Shown here in pieces: positions 6,044-12,918 of a DNA stretch of 13,092 bases. The notes beneath the pieces were generated by a model, which made no database searches, had not been told where the DNA came from, and saw only the letters and a program-made list of their open reading frames with translations. The position numbers were made by a program, and so were the translations under genes. The stretch comes from Candidatus Melainabacteria bacterium (GTDB lineage: Bacteria > Cyanobacteriota > Vampirovibrionia > Obscuribacterales > Obscuribacteraceae): assembly GCA_003175915.1 (NCBI GenBank), contig PSRH01000217.1:1-13092 (forward strand). Reading direction: 5' to 3'. Numbering within the stretch: the first letter of the stretch is position 1; every line of letters starts with the position of its first letter.

Positions 6044-7855
6044 TTATACGGCTTGTCCGACGCATTGTTCATAGAGCGCAATGGCCGCCTCAGCACGGGT
6101 ACCAGTGAAATTCGTGGTTGACTGCTTCCGGAGAGAAATGTTCCACGCCTGCCACTCACTTTCTGTGATCTTCTCGTCAGGACGGAAGAAAAGATCCGTG
6201 TCACTGCCCAAGGAAAGACGAGAACAGGCAAGCATTTGCACTGCTTCAAAAGCTCGATGGCCCAGAGGAACATCGCTAAACCAATAAAGCGGAATGCCGT
6301 CGCCTAGCAATTGCCTTTGTAACTCGGTGATCAATGATTGACTTTCGTAGACTTCCGCAGGCAGGTGGCGGTGGCGTATACAGAACGCAGCCAAAATGCC
6401 CGCCGACTCCCCGATATTCCATTCGATCGGGTGCAATCTGTACGCACCGTTGGTGAGATGAGTCGTGCCCAAGTTCTTACTTGCGGGCAGCAAGTTTTTT
6501 AGCCGTATGGGCAAAAGTGCACCAAGCGGAATCTGAAACGGTCGGGTGGCTACATAAGCATTCGGTTCCCCATGTCCGTTCGGATGAATGTCCAGCGCAT
6601 AGTGCCCAATTCCGACGGAATCAGGCATAAAAACAGCACGGGCATTTTCTCCACGACAGGGGTTCCCTTTGAAATCAGCAACCACAATTTCCTGTTCGAG
6701 TATCGTTCGCAGAGACTTGATTCGGCGCGACTCTCTAATATACGGTTTGATGGCAGCGCCATCCCGTGTGTCAAACACATCTGAGCGCAGACGAAATTCC
6801 GGATAACCACGGGCACGTCCGGACGAATCGTCCTCACGCGGGCACTCTGTCTGCAACCAGAAAAGATATCCCATCGATGCACGTCTAGCCCGTTCGAGAG
6901 TCTGCTTGATTTTGGCCGCATCACCGGCGTCGGCTCCGATTATATTGCCGCCGTAGAAATCATTGCCGGCCGTATTGATCATGGCCAGATCTTTCTTGAT
7001 CCGCGGATCGTCAAAGTTTTCCGCAGCCAGCAACCTTCGATACGTCCACCAGGGAAACGCCCCTTGAAATAGACCTGTGATCGCACCGTGTTTGACATGG
7101 TACTTCTGCGCAGCTTTTAGCTCTTCGTAGTCTTCCGGCGCCGGAATCACGTTGGACTCTTTGGTCTCCGGTGACCATTCCAGAGGGAACGAAAAAGTAA
7201 ACGGCTGCACCCAATCGGGATGCGCTTCCTCAGGTGCGTCAGGTTCACCTGTCTGCTTCCGGCTTTCTGCACCGGTTACCCAGTCTTCTCCCTCAGTACC
7301 AGCCATGGCCACCAGGTCTCCCAGGTCTGTGGCATCAAGAACAAATCTGGGATGAATTTCCATCTCCTTTGATTCACCTGAGCGACAAGTAACTCGCTTT
7401 ATCCTGCCATGATCATCTGTGTGACAAGCAAGGACGGTCGCATTGAAAAAAATCCTCAGACGCCCAGAGTCTACAAGTGGAGAAACAAACTGGTTGAGAA
7501 TTCGGGCACCCACCTTTGGTTCAAAACTGAAGTGCGCCACCCAACAGCTACCAGGGTTAAGATATGGCTCGGCAGCCGCTTTTGCCGTCAGTTTGAAGTT
7601 CGCACGGTAGTAGTCGCGAACTGCATTTCTGAAGGCATAATACCTGCGGGTAGCACCGAATTGTTCTATGACGGGATGTTCATCAGGTGTCGAAACTCCT
7701 TGAGAGGTGAGCTGCCCTCCGAGCCAATCCGTTTCTTCCAGCAAAATTACGCTAGCTCCACTCTCCGCTGCGGCTAGGGCCGCGGCTGTACCGCCGGTAC
7801 TGGCACCAACAACAAGAATGTCACATTCTAATTTCACGCAAGCTTCCCGATTCAA
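6044..7855 (-). CDS. FAD-dependent oxidoreductase (FAD_oxidored family), leaderless paralogue
   Basis: A 603-residue paralogue of the convergent gene. The FAD-binding fold starts almost at the N-terminus (DILVVGASTGGTAAALAAAE), with ETDWLGGQLTSQGVS next. It shares the blocks PYIRESRRIK, DSVGIGHYALDIHP, ATRPFQIPLGALLP and NLGTTHLTNGAYRLHPIEWNIGE. There is no signal peptide. The last ~80 residues (YWFSDVPLGHRAFEAVQML... and a final TRAEAAIALYEQ) correspond to the SLH tail of its paralogue, but are shorter and rearranged around an insertion. The start at 7855 is TTG, three bases after the stop of the DUF4127 gene. A GTG at 7837, beginning MKLECDIL with GGGAAG five bases upstream, is an equally good choice and would give 597 residues. 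It is probably cytoplasmic and co-translated with the DUF4127 gene; the substrate is unknown. Confidence 0.85.
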   Translation of the reverse strand: MNREACVKLECDILVVGASTGGTAAALAAAESGASVILLEETDWLGGQLTSQGVSTPDEHPVIEQFGATRRYYAFRNAVRDYYRANFKLTAKAAAEPYLNPGSCWVAHFSFEPKVGARILNQFVSPLVDSGRLRIFFNATVLACHTDDHGRIKRVTCRSGESKEMEIHPRFVLDATDLGDLVAMAGTEGEDWVTGAESRKQTGEPDAPEEAHPDWVQPFTFSFPLEWSPETKESNVIPAPEDYEELKAAQKYHVKHGAITGLFQGAFPWWTYRRLLAAENFDDPRIKKDLAMINTAGNDFYGGNIIGADAGDAAKIKQTLERARRASMGYLFWLQTECPREDDSSGRARGYPEFRLRSDVFDTRDGAAIKPYIRESRRIKSLRTILEQEIVVADFKGNPCRGENARAVFMPDSVGIGHYALDIHPNGHGEPNAYVATRPFQIPLGALLPIRLKNLLPASKNLGTTHLTNGAYRLHPIEWNIGESAGILAAFCIRHRHLPAEVYESQSLITELQRQLLGDGIPLYWFSDVPLGHRAFEAVQMLACSRLSLGSDTDLFFRPDEKITESEWQAWNISLRKQSTTNFTGTRAEAAIALYEQCVGQAV

Positions 7856-7858
7856 CCC

Positions 7859-9361
7859 TCAGACCTTAGCCACAGGAATCTCTTCCAGTGCAATTTCCAC
7901 TTCAAAGACTCGTTCCCATGGGAATCGCAAGCTAATCTCGCCAGGATCAAATCCCATATTTTGTTTGAGCTGTTGCAACAAAGGCTCCATCAATTCCTGG
8001 AGCTGCTTTTGCACAGCCCGGCCAGCCAATTGGGGACGAACCTGTGTTTGATAGGCCCAGTCATCGGCATAGCGCACAAACTGCGCTCTAGCAAAACACT
8101 TGTCTGAAGAATAACCGCGCCGATGCGCAAACCATCGAGCTATACCGAGAGCCAGAGCCGATCCAACCGTGTTCCCAGTGGTATTCCATCCCGCGTATGC
8201 CCAGACCTTATCCAGGAGTTTTCTATTCGACATCACCGCTTTGATCAATAACGGATCAGCCCCATTGGAGTACGCCACGTCACAAAGAATTGCGGGAACT
8301 TTTGACTGCTCAAGGAGCTTGATCGTATTGCCGACGATTTTCTCTGTATCGAGACTACGCAAATCGGTACTCCCAGGAAGCCATACATGATCGCCCTGGA
8401 CTTCACCACCAGTGTGAACGATGATCGCTAATTCTGCCTGATCGGTCGAACTATCATGCACTACCGTCAACCCTGCTGCCTGGCATTGGGTTCGCATCGT
8501 TTTCTCGATTGTCTGTCCCTCGAAATTACTGGCGATATTTTTCCCCCTTTCCGGGCTGAAATGAAGCAATACTGGCAGCCTGTTTGATTCGCTTTTCACG
8601 AGCCACCGACTGATAAGCGCTTCTAGGACTTCATCCGCACCGGCATAAGCCGCTATCGTCTTCCCCAAAAATGAACCAGCGCGGGCGGCCAATTCAGACT
8701 TTTCAAGAACATTGAGACCGTATTCACCGGTGTCATCCTGGCTGAAGACAAGATAATCGATCAAGCCAGTTTTTGCCATTTCCACAAGCTGCTGATTCAC
8801 CTGAAAATTTCTTTGGCGTCTATTGAAGAAATCGTTGCGCACTTGCTCCGGTATCGCCTTTTCGATTTCGGCCAGCTCTTTATCAAATCTGCCATTATCT
8901 AGTCGGTTTTTATGTTTAAGCGTCGACCACTGAAATAGTTTTTGCCCGTGCTCATCCCAATAATCGGGTTCTTCTGTCGCGTCGTTGTAGTTGGGAATGC
9001 GCATAATGCTCGCCTGGGCATATACTTGCACTTTCGAATCACCAAGCGATTTCCAGCTGGCGATTGCTCGTGTCCTCTCGATCACCTCCGCTAGCGAATC
9101 ATGAGAACGGCGCGAAGGAATCAATCCACCATATAGCAGGCTATCCAGGCAGACAAATATTGCCTTTGGTTTGACCTTCATCAGAGCATCATTAAGCCAT
9201 TGGCTCAATAAATTCAGGTCGGTTGGCGCTTTTAGAGAGCCCATCAAATTTCGCGCGGGTACGATCGGCTCAACACCGGCAGCAGCAGCAACCATTTGAG
9301 GAAAGACGTAGGTCACCGGCCGATTGTCGATCGGTATAAGAATAACTTTCTCACCGCTCAT
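7859..9361 (-). CDS. DUF4127 family protein
   Basis: A 500-residue protein with the pattern of the DUF4127 family. It begins VILIPIDNRPVTYVFPQMVA, then has CLDSLLYGGLIPSRR (~83), QASIMRIPNYNDATEEPDYWDEHG (~118), SQDDTGEYGLNVLEKSEL, AYAGADEVLEALISRW, CDVAYSNGADP and YAGWNTTGNTVGSALALGIARW near the C-terminus. The conserved Asp, Asn and Trp residues suggest an enzyme active site, but no reaction is established for the family. There is no signal peptide or membrane segment. ATG 9361 has AGAAGG four bases upstream. The gene ends three bases before the leaderless FAD oxidoreductase gene, so the two likely form an operon and may act in one pathway. That functional link is inference from spacing. 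Confidence 0.85.
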   Translation of the reverse strand: MSGEKVILIPIDNRPVTYVFPQMVAAAAGVEPIVPARNLMGSLKAPTDLNLLSQWLNDALMKVKPKAIFVCLDSLLYGGLIPSRRSHDSLAEVIERTRAIASWKSLGDSKVQVYAQASIMRIPNYNDATEEPDYWDEHGQKLFQWSTLKHKNRLDNGRFDKELAEIEKAIPEQVRNDFFNRRQRNFQVNQQLVEMAKTGLIDYLVFSQDDTGEYGLNVLEKSELAARAGSFLGKTIAAYAGADEVLEALISRWLVKSESNRLPVLLHFSPERGKNIASNFEGQTIEKTMRTQCQAAGLTVVHDSSTDQAELAIIVHTGGEVQGDHVWLPGSTDLRSLDTEKIVGNTIKLLEQSKVPAILCDVAYSNGADPLLIKAVMSNRKLLDKVWAYAGWNTTGNTVGSALALGIARWFAHRRGYSSDKCFARAQFVRYADDWAYQTQVRPQLAGRAVQKQLQELMEPLLQQLKQNMGFDPGEISLRFPWERVFEVEIALEEIPVAKV

Positions 9362-9450
9362 AACCTTCTCTCAATCGTTGTCGTGTTCTCTAGCGATACA
9401 ACAAGAGATCTCGAGTAACGGAGGCTATTTCACCCACAAGGCCAGAAGAA

Positions 9451-9456
9451 ATTATA
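9451..9456 (-). promoter_or_regulatory. Candidate -10 box for the DUF4127-FAD oxidoreductase operon
   Basis: The minus strand carries a perfect TATAAT (9456-9451) inside the divergent intergenic region, about 90 bp before the DUF4127 start. The matching -35 region is poor (no TTGACA-like hexamer at 16-18 bp), so use of this site would need an activator or another contact. The rest of the gap 9362-9604 holds no gene that I can see. Confidence 0.35.
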
Positions 9457-9554
9457 GCGCAAACACAAGATCCCGCTTGGATTCCCTCCAGCAGCCTGTC
9501 GGCAGCTAAGAAGCCATTAAGCCAGTCAATGTCAGGAAACAATTGGCAGTGTTC

Positions 9555-9585
9555 GTCGTCTCTTCACTTGTCTGCTATAGACGAC
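9555..9585 (+). promoter_or_regulatory. Candidate extended -10 promoter with flanking inverted repeat
   Basis: TG-C-TATAGA (9573-9581) has the extended -10 form. Predicted transcription would start near 9588, giving a very short leader before the small gene at 9605. The hexamers GTCGTC (9555-9560) and GACGAC (9580-9585) form an inverted repeat bracketing the -10, where a dimeric repressor could sit. No good -35 is present. This is a pattern-based suggestion only. Confidence 0.3.
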
Positions 9586-9604
9586 AGCAAATTTGGAGGT
9601 CGAA

Positions 9605-9817
9605 ATGCACGATTTGGAGAGCCTAGCCCTTCGCGACGTAGAGTTGATAGCGCGAATGAGATCTGGATGGCAGTTTGGCTATGACGGCATTGACTATTTT
9701 GCTCAGAGAGATCAGGAAGGAAGTACGCGCCTGTGCGGCGAAAGCCTCAATGAAGTTTTGGACATGATTGATAACAGAAATCAAGATAAGCGACAGCAGT
9801 TGGATTCTTATTCTTAG
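9605..9817 (+). CDS. Small hypothetical protein, 70 residues
   Basis: The start is decided by GGAGG five bases before the ATG at 9605, giving a 70-residue acidic, soluble protein. It opens MHDLESLALRDVELIARMRSG, has an aromatic middle (WQFGYDGIDYF) and ends in a charged, Gln/Asn-rich tail (IDNRNQDKRQQLDSYS). There is no signal peptide, membrane helix or Cys cluster. The middle could form a small beta-hairpin unit followed by a helix (SLNEVLDMIDN). I do not recognise the family. A TTG twelve bases upstream is in frame but would bury the Shine-Dalgarno sequence. The next gene on the same strand starts 114 bp later. Confidence 0.65.
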   Translation: MHDLESLALRDVELIARMRSGWQFGYDGIDYFAQRDQEGSTRLCGESLNEVLDMIDNRNQDKRQQLDSYS

Positions 9818-9931
9818 TCTTACTATCGCCCACGCGTGAAGCGATCTCACAATTAGTACAACCCCAATAACTTGCCAATCCCGCCAGGGAAACACGCTAG
9901 AATATGGCGCGTCCTACTTTGGAGAGTGGCA

Positions 9932-10717
9932 ATGTCTGCGGTTCTGTTTTCAATTCTAGTGGTGGTCGGCAGCACCGCCCTGGCTGTTTGCGGCATGCTG
10001 TTTGTACGGACACGCTTTGTTTTAGATGAGTTGCGCTCCCACCATGAAGTGGCGGGTTATCTTTTGGGCGTTGTCGGTACGTTATACGCGGTTCTACTGG
10101 GTCTTGTCGTGGTTGACGTTCAGTCGAAACACCAGCAGGCAAGAACAATGGAAGAAACCGAGGCGAGTTCCACAGCCGATCTTTTCCACCTCGCTAATTC
10201 CTTTCCAAATGCTCAACGCATGGCCATGCAAAATGACCTTATAGACTATGTGAACGTTGTCGTTGATTACGAATGGCACGAAGAAGCAAATCCAGACACG
10301 AGGAGCAGGAGTAGCGGTCCGCTCCGCCATGTCTGGAGAATCTTGAACAGCTACGAACCAAAGTCCTTTCATGAGCAAGCTTCTTACCAGCAAGCACTGG
10401 CTACGCTCAGTCAACTATCCGACAGCCGCCGCTATCGCATAATCTCTTCAAGAAGCAGCATTTCACCGGTTTTATGGGCCGTACTTTTGGCAGGGGCAGC
10501 TCTCACCGTTTTGTTCACGTATTTCTTTGGCCTACAAAGTCTCACATCGCAGATGATTATGACCAGCATGCTCAGTGTCTGTCTTTCCCTCAATGTACTT
10601 CTGGTACTTCTCTATAGCAATCCTTACAAGGGCGACTTGCAAGTTCAACCTAGCGGCTTCAGATACGATCAACGTGCCTTCCAAGAAATACTGAAGGAAA
10701 GAGCAGTTACTCCTTAG
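9932..10717 (+). CDS. Bestrophin-like (DUF4239) membrane protein
   Basis: A 261-residue integral membrane protein with the DUF4239/bestrophin-like layout. TM1 is at ~3-25 (VLFSILVVVGSTALAVCGMLF). The conserved segment HHEVAGYLLGVVGTLYAVLLGLVVVDV follows and forms TM2 (~40-62). A soluble helical middle carries the family-typical EAS/ADLFHLAN run, and two C-terminal helices follow (VLWAVLLAGAALTVLFTYFFGL; then ~25 residues ending VLLVLLYSNPYKGD). The short tail ends in a charged helix. The family is distantly linked to bestrophin anion channels, but transport has not been shown for DUF4239 proteins in general. ATG 9932 has GGAGAG five bases upstream. An upstream in-frame TTG at 9872 would add 20 residues and lacks a better site. 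Confidence 0.8.
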   Translation: MSAVLFSILVVVGSTALAVCGMLFVRTRFVLDELRSHHEVAGYLLGVVGTLYAVLLGLVVVDVQSKHQQARTMEETEASSTADLFHLANSFPNAQRMAMQNDLIDYVNVVVDYEWHEEANPDTRSRSSGPLRHVWRILNSYEPKSFHEQASYQQALATLSQLSDSRRYRIISSRSSISPVLWAVLLAGAALTVLFTYFFGLQSLTSQMIMTSMLSVCLSLNVLLVLLYSNPYKGDLQVQPSGFRYDQRAFQEILKERAVTP

Positions 10718-10771
10718 AAGCGGTCTTGAGCAGAATCGGGCGATAATGAAGCCAGGAGGGAGAACGTATCT

Positions 10772-11266
10772 GTGGATCTTGAGCTTTCTAAGGATGCCTG
10801 GTTAAAGGCTACCGATGCCTGTGTGCTCTTGCGATGCCTAAAATTAAGCGCTCCTGAAACAAGCAAGAATCGCAATTTGCTACGGGCATTCGCCGCCAAC
10901 TGTGGTAAGCATGACACGCACAGTGTTGATCCTGACTTCATCAAAAAGATAGAGATGGTTGCGCGCCAGGAATTGTCAGAGCAAGTACTGAACCCGATGC
11001 GCGAGCAAGTTCTCACTGAACTTGACCGCTATTATCATATTGATTATGACAAGGACCCTTCCTACTCCGGGGTAGTGGAAGCAGATCTAAGACCCCTAGA
11101 GCGAATGTGCGACATTGATATTTCCTGGGAAGAACTTTGTGATGTAGCTATGGAAATGGTTACCCGGGTTCTGCGTCGCAATTCAATATATCCGGACAGA
11201 GCCAGTATTAATGAGGCCGGTCTGGCAAATCTATTAAGGCTCTGGTTACCATGTCCTTGGGATTGA
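10772..11266 (+). CDS. Hypothetical protein, 164 residues
   Basis: A GTG start at 10772 is preceded by AGGAGGGAG (10754-10762). The distance is long for AGGAGG but acceptable for the overlapping GGGAGA. The protein is soluble, with no signal peptide. Its N-terminus (AWLKATDACVLLRCLKL, then NRNLLRAFAANCGKH) vaguely recalls the W..atD...LL..L / R.lLrlFA.aC start of a planctomycete paralogous family. That is a memory-based resemblance, not a secure assignment. The C-terminal half has an acidic helix (WEELCDVAMEMVTRVLRR) and ends LLRLWLPCPWD. It lies 54 bp after the bestrophin-like gene and may share its transcript. No function can be given. Confidence 0.65.
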   Translation: MDLELSKDAWLKATDACVLLRCLKLSAPETSKNRNLLRAFAANCGKHDTHSVDPDFIKKIEMVARQELSEQVLNPMREQVLTELDRYYHIDYDKDPSYSGVVEADLRPLERMCDIDISWEELCDVAMEMVTRVLRRNSIYPDRASINEAGLANLLRLWLPCPWD

Positions 11267-11343
11267 TTTATTAACCATTTAGTTTAGTTCAATGTGTCAC
11301 CGTATATGGTGCTCCCCTGGGCCAAAAAAGCTAAGAAAAGAAA

Positions 11344-11381
11344 GAAGGCGGGCAGCGCACGGTAGTGCGCCAACCGCCTTC
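11344..11381 (-). terminator. Intrinsic terminator, minus strand
   Basis: GAAGGCGG (11344-11351) pairs with CCGCCTTC (11374-11381). Inside, GCGCAC (11355-11360) pairs with GTGCGC (11365-11370) around a GGTA loop, with a small internal loop between the two stems. On the minus strand the hairpin is followed by a T-rich run (TTTCTTTTCTTAGCTTTTTT, 11343-11324). On the plus strand nothing T-rich follows, so the orientation is leftward. It lies 20 bp beyond the stop of the small minus-strand ORF at 11401. Confidence 0.75.
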
Positions 11382-11400
11382 TCCAATTACTTCATGATGG

Positions 11401-11568
11401 TTAGAGTGGGGCTCCGCTCAGTTTGAGGAGGTGACAGTGAAGCACCCCTACACAATTCGCCACCTCGTCCATCCTGAGTTGCATGGACTCCAGCGGAGGG
11501 TTGAGCGTCTCCAGGGCCTCCAAGACTTTTGCTTCACATGTTACTGATAATTCATCATGTCTGCTCAT
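11401..11568 (-). CDS. Probable small minus-strand protein, 55 residues
   Basis: An ORF from ATG 11568 (or GTG 11595, 64 residues) to TAA 11403-11401. It reads as a plausible soluble helical protein (CEAKVLEALETLNPPLESMQLRMDEVANCVGVLHCHLLKLSG) with no signal or membrane segment. The main support is the intrinsic terminator in the same orientation 20 bp downstream, which says that a leftward transcript ends here and has little else to serve. Neither start has a good Shine-Dalgarno sequence, which lowers confidence. A competing plus-strand reading (GTG 11437 to TGA 11547, 36 residues) has a perfect AGGAGG five bases upstream but a less protein-like sequence. The region could also be a non-coding RNA lying antisense to the leader of the next plus-strand gene. 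Confidence 0.4.
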   Translation of the reverse strand: MSRHDELSVTCEAKVLEALETLNPPLESMQLRMDEVANCVGVLHCHLLKLSGAPL

Positions 11569-11660
11569 TACAGAAGTTAGCGCATAAGGATTCACAAATT
11601 CATCCCGATGATTGTGAAACCATGGCTTGGGAAATGATTGCGGGGGATGGTGTTAGAAAA

Positions 11661-12734
11661 ATGAAAAGGCAACGCGCGAACCTATCGAAACTATCAGTTC
11701 TAATTGCTGTCAATGTCTTGCTCTCAGGAAGCTTCCAAGATCCTGCCTTTGCCCTGGTGTCTGGAGTAATGGTTGGAGGACAACAGGCCTTCAATCCAAA
11801 CTCGGCACAAAAGAGCTCAGCCATTCAGAAGAACATCAACAATGCTCTTGTTGCCAGTCCCAACAAAGGGCCATCGGCGGTGGGTATTGTCCTGGTGAAG
11901 GGACAACCAGTGATAACGCTCGGCGGTTTCTATATATGTACGGTGGACCAGGCGAGCGCCAAGGCGGCCAACACAACTCCGACCCTGTTAGCGCAGCGTT
12001 GGGCAAGCGGGCTCAAGGCAGCACTGCAAAATCAGCCAAAGGTCACTTCCTACGTCAATAGATTGACTGACCAGATCGCCGCTCAACCCGGCACGACAAC
12101 TACGGAAGCTGGTTCATATCCCTATTACAAGCAAGGAAAAGCAATCTATGTTCCAGCTGGTATGACCATACCAGTAACGCTGCGTAACGGACTTTCCAGC
12201 GAAAACGCTCAGCCCGGCGACCTCATTGAAGCAACAATCACCGAAGACATCAACCTTGGTGAAACTTCCATTCCCCAAAATTCCATCGTCAGCGGGCAAA
12301 TCACCGACGCGAAAGCCGGTAGTCGCTTGGCCCACGCAGGTGTGCTGGGATTGAAATTCAACAAAATCAGAACCCCTGAGGGCGTAGAAACGCCAATTGT
12401 GGCACACATTATCGGAGGTTTGTCTAAATACGGCGAAGTGGGGGGCGCGAATACCGGTGTCTATGCCGGTGAGGGCACCAGGCAGAAAGTAAAAAGAGCA
12501 GCACTGCACGGCGCAATTGGTGCCGGCGCCGGAGCATTGCTCGGCACAACGATTGGTGCCATCGCCAGTCACGGTTACGGAACTGGTCGGGGCGCCATTG
12601 CCGGCACGGTGATTGGCGGTTCATTGGGTGTTGCCGAAAGCCTCTTGCTGCATAAGGGAGCGGATGTGCACGTCAGTTCAGGAGAAGTTCTGAAATTGCA
12701 GTTGGATGCGCCAGCAACGCTTGCCTGCAACTGA
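11661..12734 (+). CDS. Secreted glycine-zipper protein with VirB10/TrbI-like barrel segment
   Basis: A 357-residue protein. The start at 11661 gives a textbook signal peptide: basic MKRQR, a hydrophobic core (LSVLIAVNVLLSGSF) and an AFA-type cleavage site at ~31. Reading on upstream to TTG 11529 would add 44 residues before the signal and is unlikely. An N-terminal region contains VGIVLVKGQPVITLGGF and TPTLLAQRWASGLKAAL. Then YVPAGMTIPVTLRNGLSSENAQPGDLIEATITEDI and IPQNSIVSGQITDAKAG resemble the beta-barrel strands of VirB10/TrbI-type and related envelope proteins. A Gly-rich segment (AIGAGAGALLGTTIGAIASHGYGTGRGAIAGTVIGG) with repeated GxxxG spacing forms a glycine zipper, and a final strand (SSGEVLKLQLDAPATLA) ends the protein. 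It is likely periplasmic or envelope-associated; its exact role is unknown. No secretion-system neighbour is visible. Confidence 0.75.
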   Translation: MKRQRANLSKLSVLIAVNVLLSGSFQDPAFALVSGVMVGGQQAFNPNSAQKSSAIQKNINNALVASPNKGPSAVGIVLVKGQPVITLGGFYICTVDQASAKAANTTPTLLAQRWASGLKAALQNQPKVTSYVNRLTDQIAAQPGTTTTEAGSYPYYKQGKAIYVPAGMTIPVTLRNGLSSENAQPGDLIEATITEDINLGETSIPQNSIVSGQITDAKAGSRLAHAGVLGLKFNKIRTPEGVETPIVAHIIGGLSKYGEVGGANTGVYAGEGTRQKVKRAALHGAIGAGAGALLGTTIGAIASHGYGTGRGAIAGTVIGGSLGVAESLLLHKGADVHVSSGEVLKLQLDAPATLACN

Positions 12735-12788
12735 TCGGCCGAAGCATCGCTGGTAACTACCGTAGGACTAAATTGGTTGCTGAAATTG

Positions 12789-12808
12789 TGCTACTTCGAT
12801 TAGTAGCA
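12789..12808 (+). other. Small hairpin downstream of the glycine-zipper gene
   Basis: TGCTACT (12789-12795) pairs with AGTAGCA (12802-12808) across a six-base loop, 55 bp after the stop of the glycine-zipper gene. No T run follows on either side, so it is a poor intrinsic terminator. It could protect the mRNA 3' end, or be chance. Confidence 0.25.
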
Positions 12809-12852
12809 TTAGAACAATAGTATCGAATACGGTGCCCGGGAGTGCAAAAAAA

Positions 12853-12903
12853 TTCCGGAAGGACAGAACTCCGGGGCAAGCCCGGTGTTCTGTCCTTCCG
12901 GAA
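12853..12903 (-). terminator. Strong intrinsic terminator, minus strand (17-bp perfect stem)
   Basis: TTCCGGAAGGACAGAAC (12853-12869) is the exact reverse complement of GTTCTGTCCTTCCGGAA (12887-12903). After one T-T mismatch, CCGGG (12871-12875) pairs with CCCGG (12881-12885) around a five-base loop. On the minus strand the stem runs directly into a T tract (complement of the A run 12846-12852), so it ends leftward transcription from the gene whose stop is at 12919. The stem is unusually long for a terminator in this window. Confidence 0.75.
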
Positions 12904-12918
12904 CGAGGTCGTCCGCCA

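Noticed and set aside
7409..7777. 122-codon plus-strand open frame
   Set aside because: It lies wholly inside the minus-strand FAD oxidoreductase, whose frame carries conserved family motifs in the same interval. The plus reading has no recognisable features and is a shadow.
11529..11660. Upstream extension of the secreted protein to TTG 11529
   Set aside because: It would place 44 residues before a well-formed signal peptide, has no Shine-Dalgarno sequence, and overlaps the proposed small minus-strand gene.
12114..12572. 152-codon minus-strand open frame, Cys-rich
   Set aside because: It is opposite the Gly/Ala/Thr-rich part of the secreted protein. The Cys richness comes from the reverse complement of GCx and ACA-type codons.
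12789..12808. Hairpin as an intrinsic terminator of the secreted-protein gene
   Set aside because: There is a 7-bp stem but no T tract on the plus side. I kept it only as a low-confidence hairpin.
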